From Riptortus pedestris (lineage: Eukaryota > Arthropoda > Insecta > Hemiptera > Alydidae), in NCBI GenBank assembly GCA_019009955.1, contig CM032232.1, forward strand, positions 143,958,501 through 144,022,500: 64,000 nucleotides of DNA, read 5' to 3'. The notes beneath the pieces are model-generated. The model made no database searches. It saw nothing but the letters and a program-made list of their open reading frames with translations, and had not been told where the DNA came from. How positions within the stretch are numbered: the stretch's first letter is position 1; each line of letters begins with the position of its first letter. Position numbers and translations under genes: made by a program. This document shows positions 10,991-21,984 of the stretch, in pieces.

Positions 10991-11494
10991 ATTGAAATGA
11001 AATTTATTCTGGTTCATTATGACAGTACAATAGTAAGTAATTTTCAACAGAATTGATATATTAAATTGAGGTAAATTTCTGTAATATTTTTCCTTTTGCA
11101 GTCAAGAATATTTCTATCTGTCAAGACTGATGGAGAACGAGTGTACAATATCATATTACCAAATGCATAGATTGCAGATTCTAATTCTCTTAATAAAAAC
11201 AAATAAATAAACACAATATAGGTGGTGGACATGAAAATGAAGCTGATACTCATTCATAGCAGTGGACGTTACTTGGCAGCAACGTGAGGCAGTTCCTGAG
11301 GATAGCGGCGAACATCAAAGAGAAGATTTGCTCAGGGAGGCGGCGGACATCAAAGTTGGTTTATGATTCGGGAATCACAAACTAACTTTGATACCCGCGG
11401 CTTTCTTATGAACATCGCCAGAGAATGCAGCCATCTCATCAGAACTTCCTGAACGGGCAGTACTTTGGATTATCGAGTATATAAAATAATATTT
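10991..11494. other. Unassigned sequence with duplicated segment relative and hairpin
   Basis: Part of 11125-11215 (GTGTACAATATCATATTACC, AAATGCATAG) is a diverged relative of the segments at 38.66 and 44.16 kb. A hairpin at 11349-11392 pairs ATCAAAGTTGGTTTATGATT with its near reverse complement around CGGG. No gene recognised. Confidence 0.45.
11349..11392. repeat. 20-bp stem hairpin
   Basis: Arms of 20 bp with two mismatches and a 4-nt CGGG loop. The surrounding GCGGCGAACATCAAAG / GCGGCGGACATCAAAG is also repeated directly. Confidence 0.6.
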
Positions 11495-13300
11495 GGTGCA
11501 GGCGCCAGAGGGAGTTGAGTATGCAAAATGTGACGACCGCATTCTATCAATAGTTCAGAAAAAGCTAGCTCATTATGATTCTCCATGTTGCCAGGAGGTT
11601 TTGGTCCATTTATTTTTTATACCTCTTCCCCTTAGATAGCAAGAAAATGGACAGAAGAAATACATTGGGACCATTTTAATTATTGTTGTAGTCAACTAGT
11701 CAATTGAAAAATAAATATAAAAATAAGCAGTCAGCGGACTGCCGGTAGAAGTGAAAACTCCTTTAGCTTTGATCGCTCAATTTTGGCATTGCTGAGAAAA
11801 TTTTTTTACGAAGTCTTATTTTAAAAATATTTTTAGTTATTTATCAATAAGTAACAGTTATGTTCTATTTTACATGAAAAAATGAAATGACAAAAATAAT
11901 AGTGATAAAAAAAAAGCTTTACAAAAATAAGTTAAGTACACTCAGAAAAATCAATTTCTATCCATAATTTCAACAACTCTTGCACCATCATCACTGCCAG
12001 CATCATCACCAATTTCTAAAAGTGATACGATCGGTATATGGTAGCTAAAGTAGGATACAAACAGTTTTGATTCGAATTTATTTAAATATCGGAATTTATT
12101 TAAATATTCGAATTTATTTATTTAAATATTCGAATTTATTTAAACTTCGGATTAAAATATCTATGAAAGTAAAAATGGTAGATATATAGTATCTGTGAAC
12201 GAAATGATGCTGGTTTTGTCCTCTTTAAAATGGCATGCGAACGAAAACTCTAGCTAATTTGGTTCAGGAGTTATGAAGAAAAGAAGCTCCTTTAGCTTTG
12301 AGTTGAGTACTAGCGGTGGCGGTGGCGGTGTCGCGATTTCATACTTTCTTCCTCTCCCGCAAATGCTTCCTTAAGGGGTGCACAACGTGCCTAAAGAAGT
12401 TTTCACTTCACAAAAGTTAAAAATAAAAAGAAGAATTATTGAAAAAAAATTATGTTATACAAAAATGCAAATTTTAACATAATTCATCCACAAAAATACA
12501 TATCATGAATCTTTTTTATTTTGACACCGTTATTAATTCAAGTGTTCCACGACATACAATTTAGTTGTATTTTTTTTGCAAGAACTAGCCTTTGGGTGAC
12601 AATTTTATGTAGTTTTGCAAGGCAGAATCAACAAATGGTCGCTTCATCATTTGCCGATGCTACAATTAACCATTTCTTTATTCAGATCTTAATAATGTAT
12701 AATCAATAGGCTGTCACATATGCTGAAGCTCTTAACAAATGTAAATGTAGAGCATCTCTTGTAGAAATTACTTTTAATAAATTTAATCCGAAGCTGAGTT
12801 CTTGAGAAATTAATTTATACCGAAGTTCATCAACATTTAATTTTCTTTTTTTCTGAGAAAAGATAGGTGCAAATGATTTCTAATCCTGTTAACTGTTCGG
12901 CTCATTGGTATGGATATCCTAAATGCCGCAAAGCTTTTTGTACGATGAATTATGTTAAAACTTGCTTATTGGTATTAAATAATTTTTTTATCAACTATTC
13001 TTGTTTTTATTTTTAGCTATTTTATTTGTTTTTTCTGACTAGCTATAAGCATATTTAATCATAAGAAACAATTGGATATTACCACTAAAACAATCATTAA
13101 AATGGTTACAATGCATTTTGTTCTGTCTGTTGTATTTACTTGCTATCTAAGGGGAAGAGGTATAAAAAATAAATGAGCTAAAAAAACCTCTTGGCAAAAT
13201 ACAGAATCATAATCTGCTAGCTTTTCTGAGCTCAAAAATGTTTTCAGAATGGTGTCATCATATTTTGCAAACTGAACTCCCTCTGACGCCTGCACTAATT
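11495..13300. mobile_element. Long-TIR DNA element (about 1.8 kb)
   Basis: The outer about 170 bp at each end are inverted copies. The left end has GGTGCAGGCGCCAGAGGGAG and TATACCTCTTCCCCTTAGAT; the right end has their reverse complements (CTCCCTCTGACGCCTGCAC, ATCTAAGGGGAAGAGGTATA). No transposase frame is recognised inside. The interior holds a degenerate AATTTATTTAAATATTCG minisatellite at about 12070-12150. Long TIRs would fit a Mutator-like or foldback element, but no target duplication was identified. Confidence 0.7.
12070..12150. repeat. Short AT minisatellite
   Basis: About four imperfect copies of a 20-24 bp unit around TCGAATTTATTTAAATA. Confidence 0.7.
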
Positions 13301-13508
13301 GTCAAATCCGTCGTTGAAAAAATGGTCAACACTTCCACTAGGTTTTAAGAATTTATTTCAGGGCCAGCTTTCGATGCCCTGCCTCATCATCAGAGAGTGC
13401 TCTGTTAAATCAAGGCATACGCAATAAAACCAATGATTTTTGAAAGACAACATAAACATAATTCATAACCTTTAAAAAAACAGCATAACAAATTCAAAAA
13501 TACACTTG

Positions 13509-14307
13509 CAAGGGGGAGTGCACGGCCTTTTGAACGAAAATATTTTAGTGTTTAGTACCTAATGAAAAACCAATTCTATTAAAGCGAGAGAACGCACTTC
13601 TCAAGCGTTCGTCTAAGAAAAAATTGTTAAAGTTTGCCTGAACATCTTGTTTTATTCCCAAGACGCCAATTTTGATGAGTCCCCCGTGGCTCAGGGGATA
13701 AGGGCTTTCCTTTTATTACTGCAAATCTCGAGATCGAATCTCGCCGGAGCAACTATTTTTATTTTTTGCTTCTAGGACGTTTATTTAATATAAATAAATA
13801 AATAAACATTTTTTAAAAAAAATTTAGCGTCTTTCATATATTTAAAGAAATTCGAAAATTTAATATTATAAAAGAAATATATTATTAATTGAAAACATAA
13901 GTATATAAAAATTATCAATAATAACACAGATATATTAATAATATTTTTAAACGGTTTTATTTATCTTTACCGATTTATTTGATATTTTATTTTACAATTA
14001 ATGAAGATATTTAAAATTTTCTAGCTTTTGACATAAAAATATTCTTTAACAGTTTTATATTTTCGAGCTATATTTTCATTATGCTTGGCCTTGGATCACT
14101 GACGTATATTTCTATCATCAAGTTAAAAATTGTATGAAGTGTCTCCACAACTGCTCGTATTTTATCGAACAGAATCGCAAAATATCGTGTAGTATTAAAA
14201 TACATTCTACTCTTCGACACCATTGTCATCAAAAATAAAATTGTTAACTTGATTGCACTAAAATATTTTCGTTCAAATCGGTGGGGGAAGGCCGTGTACT
14301 CCCCTTG
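13509..14307. mobile_element. TIR element, about 800 bp, with internal tRNA-like region
   Basis: The left end CAAGGGGGAGTGCACGGCC and right end GGCCGTGTACTCCCCTTG are inverted, as are the adjacent TTGAACGAAAATATTTTAGT / ACTAAAATATTTTCGTTCAA. A short insert separates the two blocks in the right arm. No transposase is recognised. Target duplication unclear. It sits inside the 13.3-16.45 kb foldback. Confidence 0.7.
13680..13752 (+). repeat. tRNA-like sequence (probable SINE head)
   Basis: TGGCTCAGGGGATAAGGG resembles a pol III A box and AGATCGAATCTCG a B box at tRNA spacing. The acceptor arms (CCCCCG / GCCGGAG) do not pair well and no convincing anticodon arm is seen, so a functional tRNA is unlikely. 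It is more likely a tRNA-derived SINE head or decayed tRNA. Confidence 0.5.
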
Positions 14308-14365
14308 TTAGTCAACAAAACACAACATTTGTCAAAAAAATATTCTATAAAACAACAATGCATTA

Positions 14366-14585
14366 ATATAATTTACAAATTATAAATCTAGAATATGAAT
14401 AACCCCCCCCCCCTATATGCCCCAAAAACCCTTTATAAATAAATACATAAACAACAAGTACATTTGAAAACACCCACATTTCTCTATCAACCAGCGATTT
14501 TTATTTATTATAGTTTTTTTTTGAGGCATATAAAACAAATTATTTATTTATTCATATTCTAGATTTATATGTTGTAAATTATATA
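14366..14585. repeat. Inverted repeat with 37-bp arms
   Basis: ATATAATTTACAA...AAATCTAGAATATGAATAA (14366-14402) returns inverted at 14548-14585. The loop of about 145 bp starts with a C-run. It may be a MITE. Confidence 0.65.
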
Positions 14586-14591
14586 AATGTT

Positions 14592-16222
14592 CTAGATAAC
14601 CCGGCAAACGTTGTTTTGCCTTATAAATTATTTCTAGTTTCTAGATAAATTCTAGTGTAGACAAAAAGTAACTTACTTATTATAAGTGTGTAAGTATGTG
14701 GTATATGCGTGAAATAGTCATGGAGCGCTATGAACGATAAGGGAATATAAAAATAACAAACACCAAACAATATTATTTTTAAGTTATAGTTTATAGCCGT
14801 TGTTGGTTGGAGCTCGTGACACATGTTGAGTACTTTTAAGGTTATGTAAATCACTTGTTTAACTAAAACTTTATTAACTAAACTAATCGTGCCAAATACA
14901 CTTAAAATTAATAATTTTATTATTATGAATAAAATAGTAATAATTAATAGTTAATATGAGAGTAACTAAAAGAAAATAAACATTTTTCTGTAATCGTTGA
15001 ATAATGGTAACATTACTAAACTGAAATGAGTGAAGAAAGTGAAACATTTTGTAATAGAGTGAAGAAAGTGAATTGCCTTCTTAATTAGTAATAAGTATAA
15101 ATTAAAAAATAATTTGAAGTTGGAAATTAAATACTTTTAAATGTTTCTTAACATTGTAAGAATTTATTTTAACAAAATAAATTGAAATGTGAATGAATTA
15201 TTGGTGGAAATAATCAATTTATTTTAAAATTTAAATATAATAATAATTACCTTCCTTGTTTATAACCTGCACTTGTTTATAACTGCACTACTTCACAATC
15301 ATCACTAGTTGTTTTATAACTATGCTTATAACCTTTCACAACCATGCTTATAACCTACCAACAACATACCATAATCTTCACAACATCCTAATTTTGTTCA
15401 TATTCTGGCTAGATCTGATCATGTATTACACGATTACAGAAAAAATTTAATATTACACTCGTGACGAAAGTAGAATTTACAACTCTCGTGAAATTACCAC
15501 ACTCGCTTCGCTCGTGTGGGTAAACGTTTCACTCGAGTTGTAAAATGATCTACTTTCGTCACTTGTATAATAAATAACTATTATTTTTATTATTAAAGTT
15601 TAATCCTGATATATGCTTAGTGTTACCAATCTTAGATTCTTAAAATTTGCCTCGCCTTTCTGGTGCGTGAAATGCCACACTATACCGGTGTCACTTCTAA
15701 GTAAACAGGACGGAGTAGGGATGAGACTGAAGCCGGTCTCCTGTTTCACTCACAATAAGACTTCTTTCTCTCACTCCATACACAGTTTTCGGCCATCATT
15801 AATAATAAAATAAATGTTTATTTTCATAAAAAAAATTTTAGATTTGCCATAAGCTAAGGGAAATTTTTAATCGAAGTACAGTTAAAAACACTATAATTGA
15901 TCAGTTATCGAGCGGGATAATAATGGTTAAATTACTAAAATGGCTATAAAAAAATAGGGGTTGGTGATAAAAAAGTAAAAATTTAGGGTTGTATGTATTT
16001 TTTAATGCCACATTATAAAACAATAAAAACCAAAAATTTCGTCCAAAAATTAAAAAAATAAATGCTAAGGGTGAACAAGCATTATCAATTAGGGGTATGA
16101 AAAATAGATAGTAGCCGATTCTCAGACCTACTGAATACGCATATAAAATTTGGTAAAAATCGGTAAAGACGTTTCGGAGGAGTACGCTAACTAACATTGT
16201 GACATGGAAATTTTATATATTA
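14592..16222 (+). mobile_element. ACCCGGC-type interspersed element
   Basis: Begins CTAGATAACCCGGCAAACG and ends AAAATCGGTAAAGACGTTTC, CGGAGGAGTACG, ATTTTATATATTAGA. I recognise this start and end as a repeat type common in arthropods, but I cannot name its class from sequence alone. It may have internal insertions, including the foldback at 15454-15567. Open frames of 60-100 codons here show no known domain. Confidence 0.55.
15454..15567. repeat. Palindromic foldback (about 55-bp arms)
   Basis: ACTCGTGACGAAAGTAGA...CACACTCGC faces GCTCGTGTGGG...TCTACTTTCGTCACTTGT with only TTC between. Arms are imperfect but complementary across almost the full length. Likely a MITE or snapback element. Confidence 0.75.
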
Positions 16223-16451
16223 GATTGTTGTTTTTTAGAAAAATGTTTGGACAAATGTTGTGTTGACTAAGTGTATTTGTAAGGTCTTGTTTTAATGGTT
16301 ATTTCTTAGGTTTTTGTTGTCTTTTAATAAATTATTGGTTTTATCGTCTATTTCTTGATTTAACAGAGCACTAATGATAAGGCAGGACCTCGAAAGCTGG
16401 CTCCGAAATAAATGCTCATAGCCTAGTGGAGGTTTCGACAATTTGTTCAAC

Positions 16452-16790
16452 CATGGATGTACACATCAACTTACCACCAGTGAAGAGATTCAAGTAATTG
16501 TTAAATCTTTCATGAGATACCGTCATTATTGGTTTATAATGAATACACCTGGCATTATGCTTTCGATGCACCTGCACCATTTTCAAACCTGTCGAAAGTA
16601 ATACTGAGTAATTGTATATAAGTCCCCGTTTTATTTAGTCTATTTTTCTGGCAGCGGTTGTTTACATTTCATCTGGAGAAGCTTGTTTATTTCGTGGTGA
16701 AAGGTAACGAATTTTTACCGATATAGTCCTGGGAGCACCTAATAAAATCTTCCTTTAGATGCCCACTTTGATTGTCCAGTTCTCGGAAAC
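16452..16790. other. Unassigned sequence
   Basis: No gene or repeat recognised. Confidence 0.35.
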
Positions 16791-17754
16791 AGGCCTTAAT
16801 AACAGGAAGTCTTCACACCAATTTCTTTATTAAAGCATAAGACCTTTCGCCAGTAACCTTCCATCATCAGGTGCTGACAAACAATACAAGAAATAACACG
16901 TTTAAGGCCGTGCGGTGTAGCCAATAATTGCATTTGGATTGTTTTAATTTGTACTAACATCAGTTTTACAAATTGCCTTCGCTTAAAAATATTAAAATCA
17001 ATCAAATGAAACTAAAATATTATAATTTAATTAATTAAACATATAGTTAAAATCAGATAAAACATAAATAAATATATACATAATTCGAAGATAAAAGATA
17101 TAAATTTTTGAATTCTTTTAGATCTACCTCTTTTGGGACATTTTCGTGTTTTTCTTTTTCCACATGGAGAAACAATGAACACATCCTGGACTCCAGGAAC
17201 CTTTTCTGTAATTTTTGGACGTCACACTAACATAAACGATCCAACGAATCTTTAAGCCCAAGACAATTTGTGTCGGTTTTGCAAATCAAAATAATTTGAA
17301 ATTCTATTTAAGTAAGTTGGAAAAAAAACAATAAAGCTGCCCGGTCAATGGGGGATTAGTAAAATCGTTCCTGGAGAATTTGGGGCTTTTTACGTGAGTA
17401 GAACGTTCAGAAAATTGAGGAAAAGCTGTCAGGAGCATTTGTCTACTATGGATTCAACTTTTTTGCACCATAAGAAAAAAGAAAATCACGAGAATGCCCC
17501 ACACGAGGTAGCTCTATTGGTTATTGAGCAAGACTATAAAATAATTCCATAACTGGAACCCCTTTACATTCAGCTGGAATGACGGAGGGGTGTCTGCCTA
17601 AATGTGCAACTGGAAATGCATATTTCTGTCCTGCTGAGTTGGCGTGGCTGTGTCTCTGATAGTCGCTAGTAGTGGCCCTAAAGCCCTACTATCTGTTATA
17701 CATCAAAGGTACGATAATTGTTTAATTATAGCAATTTTGTCTGAACCGAAGGGC

Positions 17755-17955
17755 TATGATTGAACCCGATCGGCCATCCCGTGGTGTCTTAGGATGTTAA
17801 AGTCCCGTGGTGGGATTTTAGGATGTTATTTTATTCATTAAATAATATCCTAAAATCCCACCCTGGCTAGAAAAGGGTGGTAACCTGTAGATAACCCGTC
17901 CCGATTAGCCTAAGTTGCAAAAAGTGGACGTTAATAAATAATAATATAGCAATTT
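17755..17955 (+). mobile_element. tRNA-derived SINE copy (partial)
   Basis: The core ATCCCACCCTGGCTAGAAAA, GGTGGTAACCTGTAGATAAC, CCCGTCCCGATTAGCC, AAAAAGTGGACGTTAATAAA ends in an ATAATA-type tail. The same core occurs on the minus strand at 59.1 and 60.2 kb. GATTGAACCCGATCGGCC at the left may be a worn B box. Its middle carries a 23-bp-arm hairpin at 17809-17862. Confidence 0.65.
17809..17862. repeat. Hairpin, 23-bp arms, one mismatch
   Basis: GGTGGGATTTTAGGAT(G)TTATTT pairs with AAATAATATCCTAAAATCCCACC across an 8-nt loop. It is inside the SINE copy and absent from the other SINE copies here, so it is a local inverted duplication. Confidence 0.75.
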
Positions 17956-18203
17956 TATTTGCCAAATTGATGTATTTCATCTTCAAGTATATATTTATTT
18001 ATGTTTTATCTGATATTTTTATTAATGAAATTATAATATATTAGTTATATACGATTTACTTTGAATTTAATATTTTTAAGCTAGGTCATACAAACATTAG
18101 ACAAATCACACAAGTAGTCGAACTTGCTAAATCAGTTACTCAAAAAAGAACGCACGACAACACATATTGTACACACAAAGGTATTCAAGCCCAGGAAAAA
18201 CAT

Positions 18204-18550
18204 TTGATACTCAATTCTTCTTGGTCTGCCACGACTCACAACAAACTTCGAGAACTGAAACATCGTGAATTGTCTTCCTCGAAATGGCTGATTAGAAGAG
18301 AAGAAGTAGTTCTAACGAGGTTAAGAATTGACCATTCACAACTGATTCACACTTACTGGAGAAGACGAACCCTACTGCCAACACTGTAACTGTAGGCTTA
18401 CTATAAAACATATACTTACGGACTGCTATCTAAGGACTCACATAGACCTACCATACAGTTAGACTGAATTACTACATGACTGTAGCCCGTTTGTAGGCCG
18501 AGTATTACACTACTTGAAACCTAACAACCTTTTTCAAAAAAATATAATGT
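18204..18550 (+). pseudogene. Non-LTR retrotransposon ORF2 C-terminal tail (RNase H to zinc-knuckle), frameshifted
   Basis: The upstream frame gives WSATTHNKLRELKHRE...EVVLTRLRIDHSQLIHTYWR, which matches the end of the RNase H-like region of LINEs (NKL..IK, EVVL.RLRIGH..LTH.Y). After a frameshift near 18355 the next frame reads EPYCQHCNCRLTIKHILTDC, the C-x2-C...KHIL-x-C motif that follows, and then CSPFVGRVLHYLKPNNLF, a typical C-terminus. RT and endonuclease are absent, as expected for a 5'-truncated copy. I- or Jockey-type clade likely; the exact clade is unresolved. Confidence 0.75.
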
Positions 18551-18608
18551 AGGGCAATACTGAAACTAATTGCAGAAATGAGCTTGCTTACGTAAATATA
18601 ATTAAGTG

Positions 18609-18613
<5 letters not shown>

Positions 18614-18652
<39 letters not shown>
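18614..18652. repeat. (TA)n microsatellite
   Basis: Uninterrupted TA dinucleotides downstream of the LINE tail. Confidence 0.9.
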
Positions 18653-18656
<4 letters not shown>

Positions 18657-18759
18657 TGAAACTGATATATAAAACTGATTTTATCTGATATTTTTAATTT
18701 CCCCATCGCTAAATCGAATCACGAATTGCGATTATTGTAAGAATAATAATAATAATTAA

Positions 18760-19151
18760 CAGTTTGACTGCCCATTCCGCCTCGTGAAGCGCGGTGAAGA
18801 GGGGATGGATGCCCGTCACGCCAAAGGGCGGGAACGGTTCCTACCGCGTTCCACGAGTTAGTGTGACTCGCATCTGCCTGAGAGCGTTTATCGCACGGGC
18901 GTCGCACCAAATTTCAAATTTTGCTAACGCTCTCGGGCATGATGGGTACCTAAGATGGAAATTCCTTCCTAGGTGCCCGTCACGCCCAAAGGAGTAATTT
19001 TTATTTCCTCCCTTTTTTAACCCCCACATTAGATTTGCAACAAATATCATTGGTTTTTTTTTAAATATTTATGCATATTTCAAGTCAAATAACACGAAAA
19101 ATGTAATGGGCCTCCAACCAAATTCACTTATTTTTGTGGGCAGTCAAACTG
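18760..19151. mobile_element. 392-bp MITE flanked by TTAA (piggyBac-like?)
   Basis: Perfect 15-bp inverted termini CAGTTTGACTGCCCA and TGGGCAGTCAAACTG, each bounded by TTAA. The opposite arm of the host foldback (about 16980) reads TTGCCTTCGCTTAAAAATAT with a single TTAA, the empty site. The interior is unusually GC-rich, with TGCCCGTCACGCC repeated. TTAA duplication suggests piggyBac-type mobilisation, but the TIR does not start with the usual CCC, so the superfamily is uncertain. Confidence 0.8.
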
Positions 19152-19422
19152 TTAAACTAAGGCAAATTGTAAGACTGATGTTAGTAGGTAGTTTGTACTT
19201 AGCTTAAAGCATTTCACATATAATTACTTTAGGTAACTACCGCAGGGCCTTAAAAATGTTGTTTTTTGTTTTGTTTGCCAACACCTGACGATGGCACGTT
19301 AGTGCCGAAAGGACATGAGCTTAAATAAACAAATGTTTCGGAAGACTTCTGGTTATTAAGACCTTTTCCCCAGATCTGCACTCCCAAATCCAGCAACATA
19401 AAAACTATAATTCTACACTTTA

Positions 19423-19743
19423 ATACATTAAACTCAACTTTGTCCTAGGCTAGCCTAGCACTTGGAGCCTAAGCTCACGTTTAGCACACGCCTAGCCCAA
19501 GAAATCCGAAAGATCGAAACGAGGTCATCCCAAACATGTCAACGCACTGAAAGTGCACCCCGAAACATACCTGTTACAGTTAAGTTTCAGTGTTAGAAGT
19601 GGGGCTTTGGTGTCGATCGTTTTCGCCATATGGTGACACATGAGCAACGCGAACGATTGGATTGTAAGGCAAACTGCCTTGTCCAATGCTTGTTTCGCTC
19701 CAAGTGCTAGCCGAGGACAAAGCTTAGTTTAGCAGAAATGTAT
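19423..19743. repeat. Foldback with about 45-bp arms
   Basis: The left arm TACATTAAACTC...CTTTGTCCTAGGCTAGCC, GCACTTGGAGC is mirrored by GCTCCAAGTGCTAGCC, GAGGACAAAGC...AGAAATGTA. The loop of about 225 bp has no coding frame. Confidence 0.65.
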
Positions 19744-20940
19744 TAACGTGCATTTCCAACACTCTTCGGATAAGGCACTGTAGCCAAGTTCGTTCGACAC
19801 ACGCTCTTTTTGACAGTCAGTTTGGCAAACGTCTTTAGACAAACGTCAACAGAATAACTATGATTCTCTTAAAGGCATATTTATTACATTTTAATAATTT
19901 TTATTTCAATGTCAAGAGTCTCATAGAAAGATAATTTTTTTTTCTGTCCCAACTCTATTGAAAAAACACAAACTTTTTCGTTGCATAATGCATACTACCT
20001 CTTCAGGGGCCACTCCTTTTAGTTATGAAGTGCTCGCCTTCTCATGGACTAGTACAAACGAAACCAAAATATTACAGTGGCTGTAATGTATTGTTCATCA
20101 CATTGAGCCGTCTACGTCCTGACTATTGGATTACACAATACAGGAACGTATACACGACTACTGAACAACTTCTGTCAGGCTGTGAAGCTGGTGTCCTCTC
20201 ATCAAAAGCACAATCCCAGGTGTACTCGAAGATCAAACAGCAATGGCGGAATACGCCCACACATATATGACAATAGTATAAAAAATGTATTTAAGTTAAG
20301 TACTTTAGTTTGTATTAATTACTTCATGTGTTTTTATTTTTATTTTTAAGAAACTTGACACAATTATACCAACCCCTTTCACAAAAAGAAAGAGCGCAAT
20401 TAAAAATGCCTCCTTTGTGCTGAAAAATTCTTAATTATAGGTTTCTCACTTAATTAATTCTCTTACTTCTGGAAATTCTTTTATCTGTGTTCTTCCTGCC
20501 ATTTTTTTTTATTTCAGAATTAAAGTCGATTATAACTTCTTTTTTTTTTTACAAATGCATTAAAACACATCTCTTCAATTCACTTATTTTAGCCTTTAAA
20601 GTGATAGAAAGAATAGAGTAACTTTTTAATGAATAGTCTTATTATACAAAATGAGTTATTTTGAAACTGTATCTTCTAATTAAATATTAGTTATTATAAT
20701 TATTTATTTTATTGTAGAAAAAAAAATTAATGTGATTTTATATATTTGCATGTTTTATATAGTTGTTGTATTTTAAGAGTGAGAAATTCAGAAAAGGCTG
20801 GCCTAACCTAATATATAAGATAAGTATATAAGGACCTTTTTAATTTCTTCTTAACAATTTCATTGTTAAAAATTGGTTATGCTCGGTTAATAACTATTTA
20901 CCACTTATATTTCAAGAATTAATTATAAAATTGTATAAAA
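19744..20940. other. Unassigned sequence
   Basis: No known repeat identified. An 81-codon plus-strand frame (20025-20270) contains LSRLRPDYWITQYRNVY and EAGVLSSKAQSQVYSKIKQQ. I do not recognise it and chance is not excluded. The rest is very AT-rich with poly-T runs. Confidence 0.35.
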
Positions 20941-21391
20941 GGCTGTCACGCAGGAGCTGCGTAAACTAAGCAGATTTCCCACGTGAAGTTATACAATAGA
21001 GAAATCTCCATAATCTCCATACGAGAGCCGAATAGTTATGTCAAAGTGCCGAACTAGCTTTTGGTGGGAAATTCAGTCTTCCGTTACCAGCCCAAATTTA
21101 ATAAAAATGCAAATATCTCGGTTAATATTCAAGATAGAGAATAAATGTATAGAACAATATTTATAGTAAATTTAATTTGCAATAAGATTGGTTCTATACA
21201 ATTGTTTGATCCGACGTATGGTAACGGAGATATTTCGAATTTTCGAGAAAAAAAACTCTCTAAACCCCCCCCCCCTCCCATTGGTCCGATTTCAGCCGTT
21301 AACGAACTTGATCTGTCTTTTTGCATAAAACGTTTAAATATCGAGTTTGGTAACAATCAAACAAAAATTGCGACCGCTAGAGCGGTAACAG

Positions 21392-21446
<55 letters not shown>

Positions 21447-21545
21447 TATAATTTTGAACAGACCTCATTTTCCTCATCTACTAGGTAGGATCGATGCACA
21501 ATTCAGAGAAATTTTCAAAAATCGCGTTATGAGTACGACCACAAT
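20941..21545 (-). mobile_element. Family A copy lacking the 5' tip
   Basis: Left end GCTGTCACGCAGGAGCTGCG, then the CCGAACTAGCTTTTGGTGG variant, a C-run (minus-strand G tract), CCGCTAGAGCGG, (TA)n at about 21397-21441 and the GATCGATGCACAATTCAGAG block. It stops at GTACGACCACAATTACC before the palindromic tip. The 135-codon frame across it is a read-through of repeat and microsatellite. Confidence 0.8.
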
Positions 21546-21984
21546 TACCTAGCTTAGAGAAACTATGAGTTAATTAAGAAGTCATTCATACAGTGCTTGC
21601 GTAATGTAAGCAGATTTTCCACGTCTGCTGATCTCATTCATATATTCTCTATTCCTTAATAAAAATCTGACGAATTGGAGGGGGGGGGGGTTCAGAATAA
21701 CCAAATAATTGTTCTCTTATAATAAAAAACTTGGACTTGAAACTGGAGCTACTAACTGGACTTAATTTAATTTAAGCTGAATGGGTTCATGAATGGGAAG
21801 TGTTTGATACAGTTCTTTTAATTGAAAATATAAACACACACACATATCTAAGCCGAAATCTAGTATAGTGTACATCAAAGTTTTCCTTTGGAGAAATCTT
21901 CTCAAATTGTATTGAGAGTATATGACAGGTAACCCTGATAAGTTTATATGTTCTTAAATAGATTTAGGAACGAGGATTGATGTT
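21546..21984. other. Unassigned sequence with a family A 3' scrap
   Basis: Around 21590-21630, GTGCTTGCGTAATGTAAGCA, GATTTTCCACG resembles an A-type 3' end on the minus strand. A G-run occurs at 21680. Nothing else recognised. Confidence 0.4.

Larger units (their letters stand above)
13313..16451. mobile_element. Foldback element with about 150-bp arms, heavily nested
   Basis: The left arm (13313-13465) and the inverted right arm (about 16310-16451) share CCACTAGG, TTATTTC, CCAGCTTTCGA, TGCTCTGTTAAATCAAG, ATAAAACCAAT and AAAGACAACA stretches. Both carry a CTGATGA/TAATGA...GAAA arrangement. The 3.1-kb span between is filled by other elements. Its left end abuts the right end of the previous long-TIR element. 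Confidence 0.65.
16791..19366. mobile_element. Large foldback with nested SINE, LINE and MITE
   Basis: The left arm (16791-17090) and inverted right arm (19366 leftward) match over more than 200 bp of alignable sequence, including CTTAATAAC(A/C)(G)GAAGTCTTC, TTTAAGGCC(G/C)TGCGG and ACTAACATCAGT(T/C)TTACAA. A second inverted pair (ATCAGATAAAACATAAATAA at 17052 and its complement ending near 18014) lies further in. Each outer arm has a hammerhead-like core. A Penelope-like source is possible. Confidence 0.65.

Noticed and set aside
13680..13752. Possible functional tRNA gene
   Set aside because: A- and B-box-like motifs are present but the acceptor arms do not pair and no clear anticodon arm is seen; kept only as a tRNA-like repeat.
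15901..16197. 98-codon minus-strand frame, hydrophobic
   Set aside because: Lies within the ACCCGGC-type repeat with no known domain; hydrophobicity follows from AT-rich composition.
20025..20270. 81-codon frame without repeats
   Set aside because: No recognised family, no splice or promoter context, and a length within chance expectation; noted under the unassigned stretch only.
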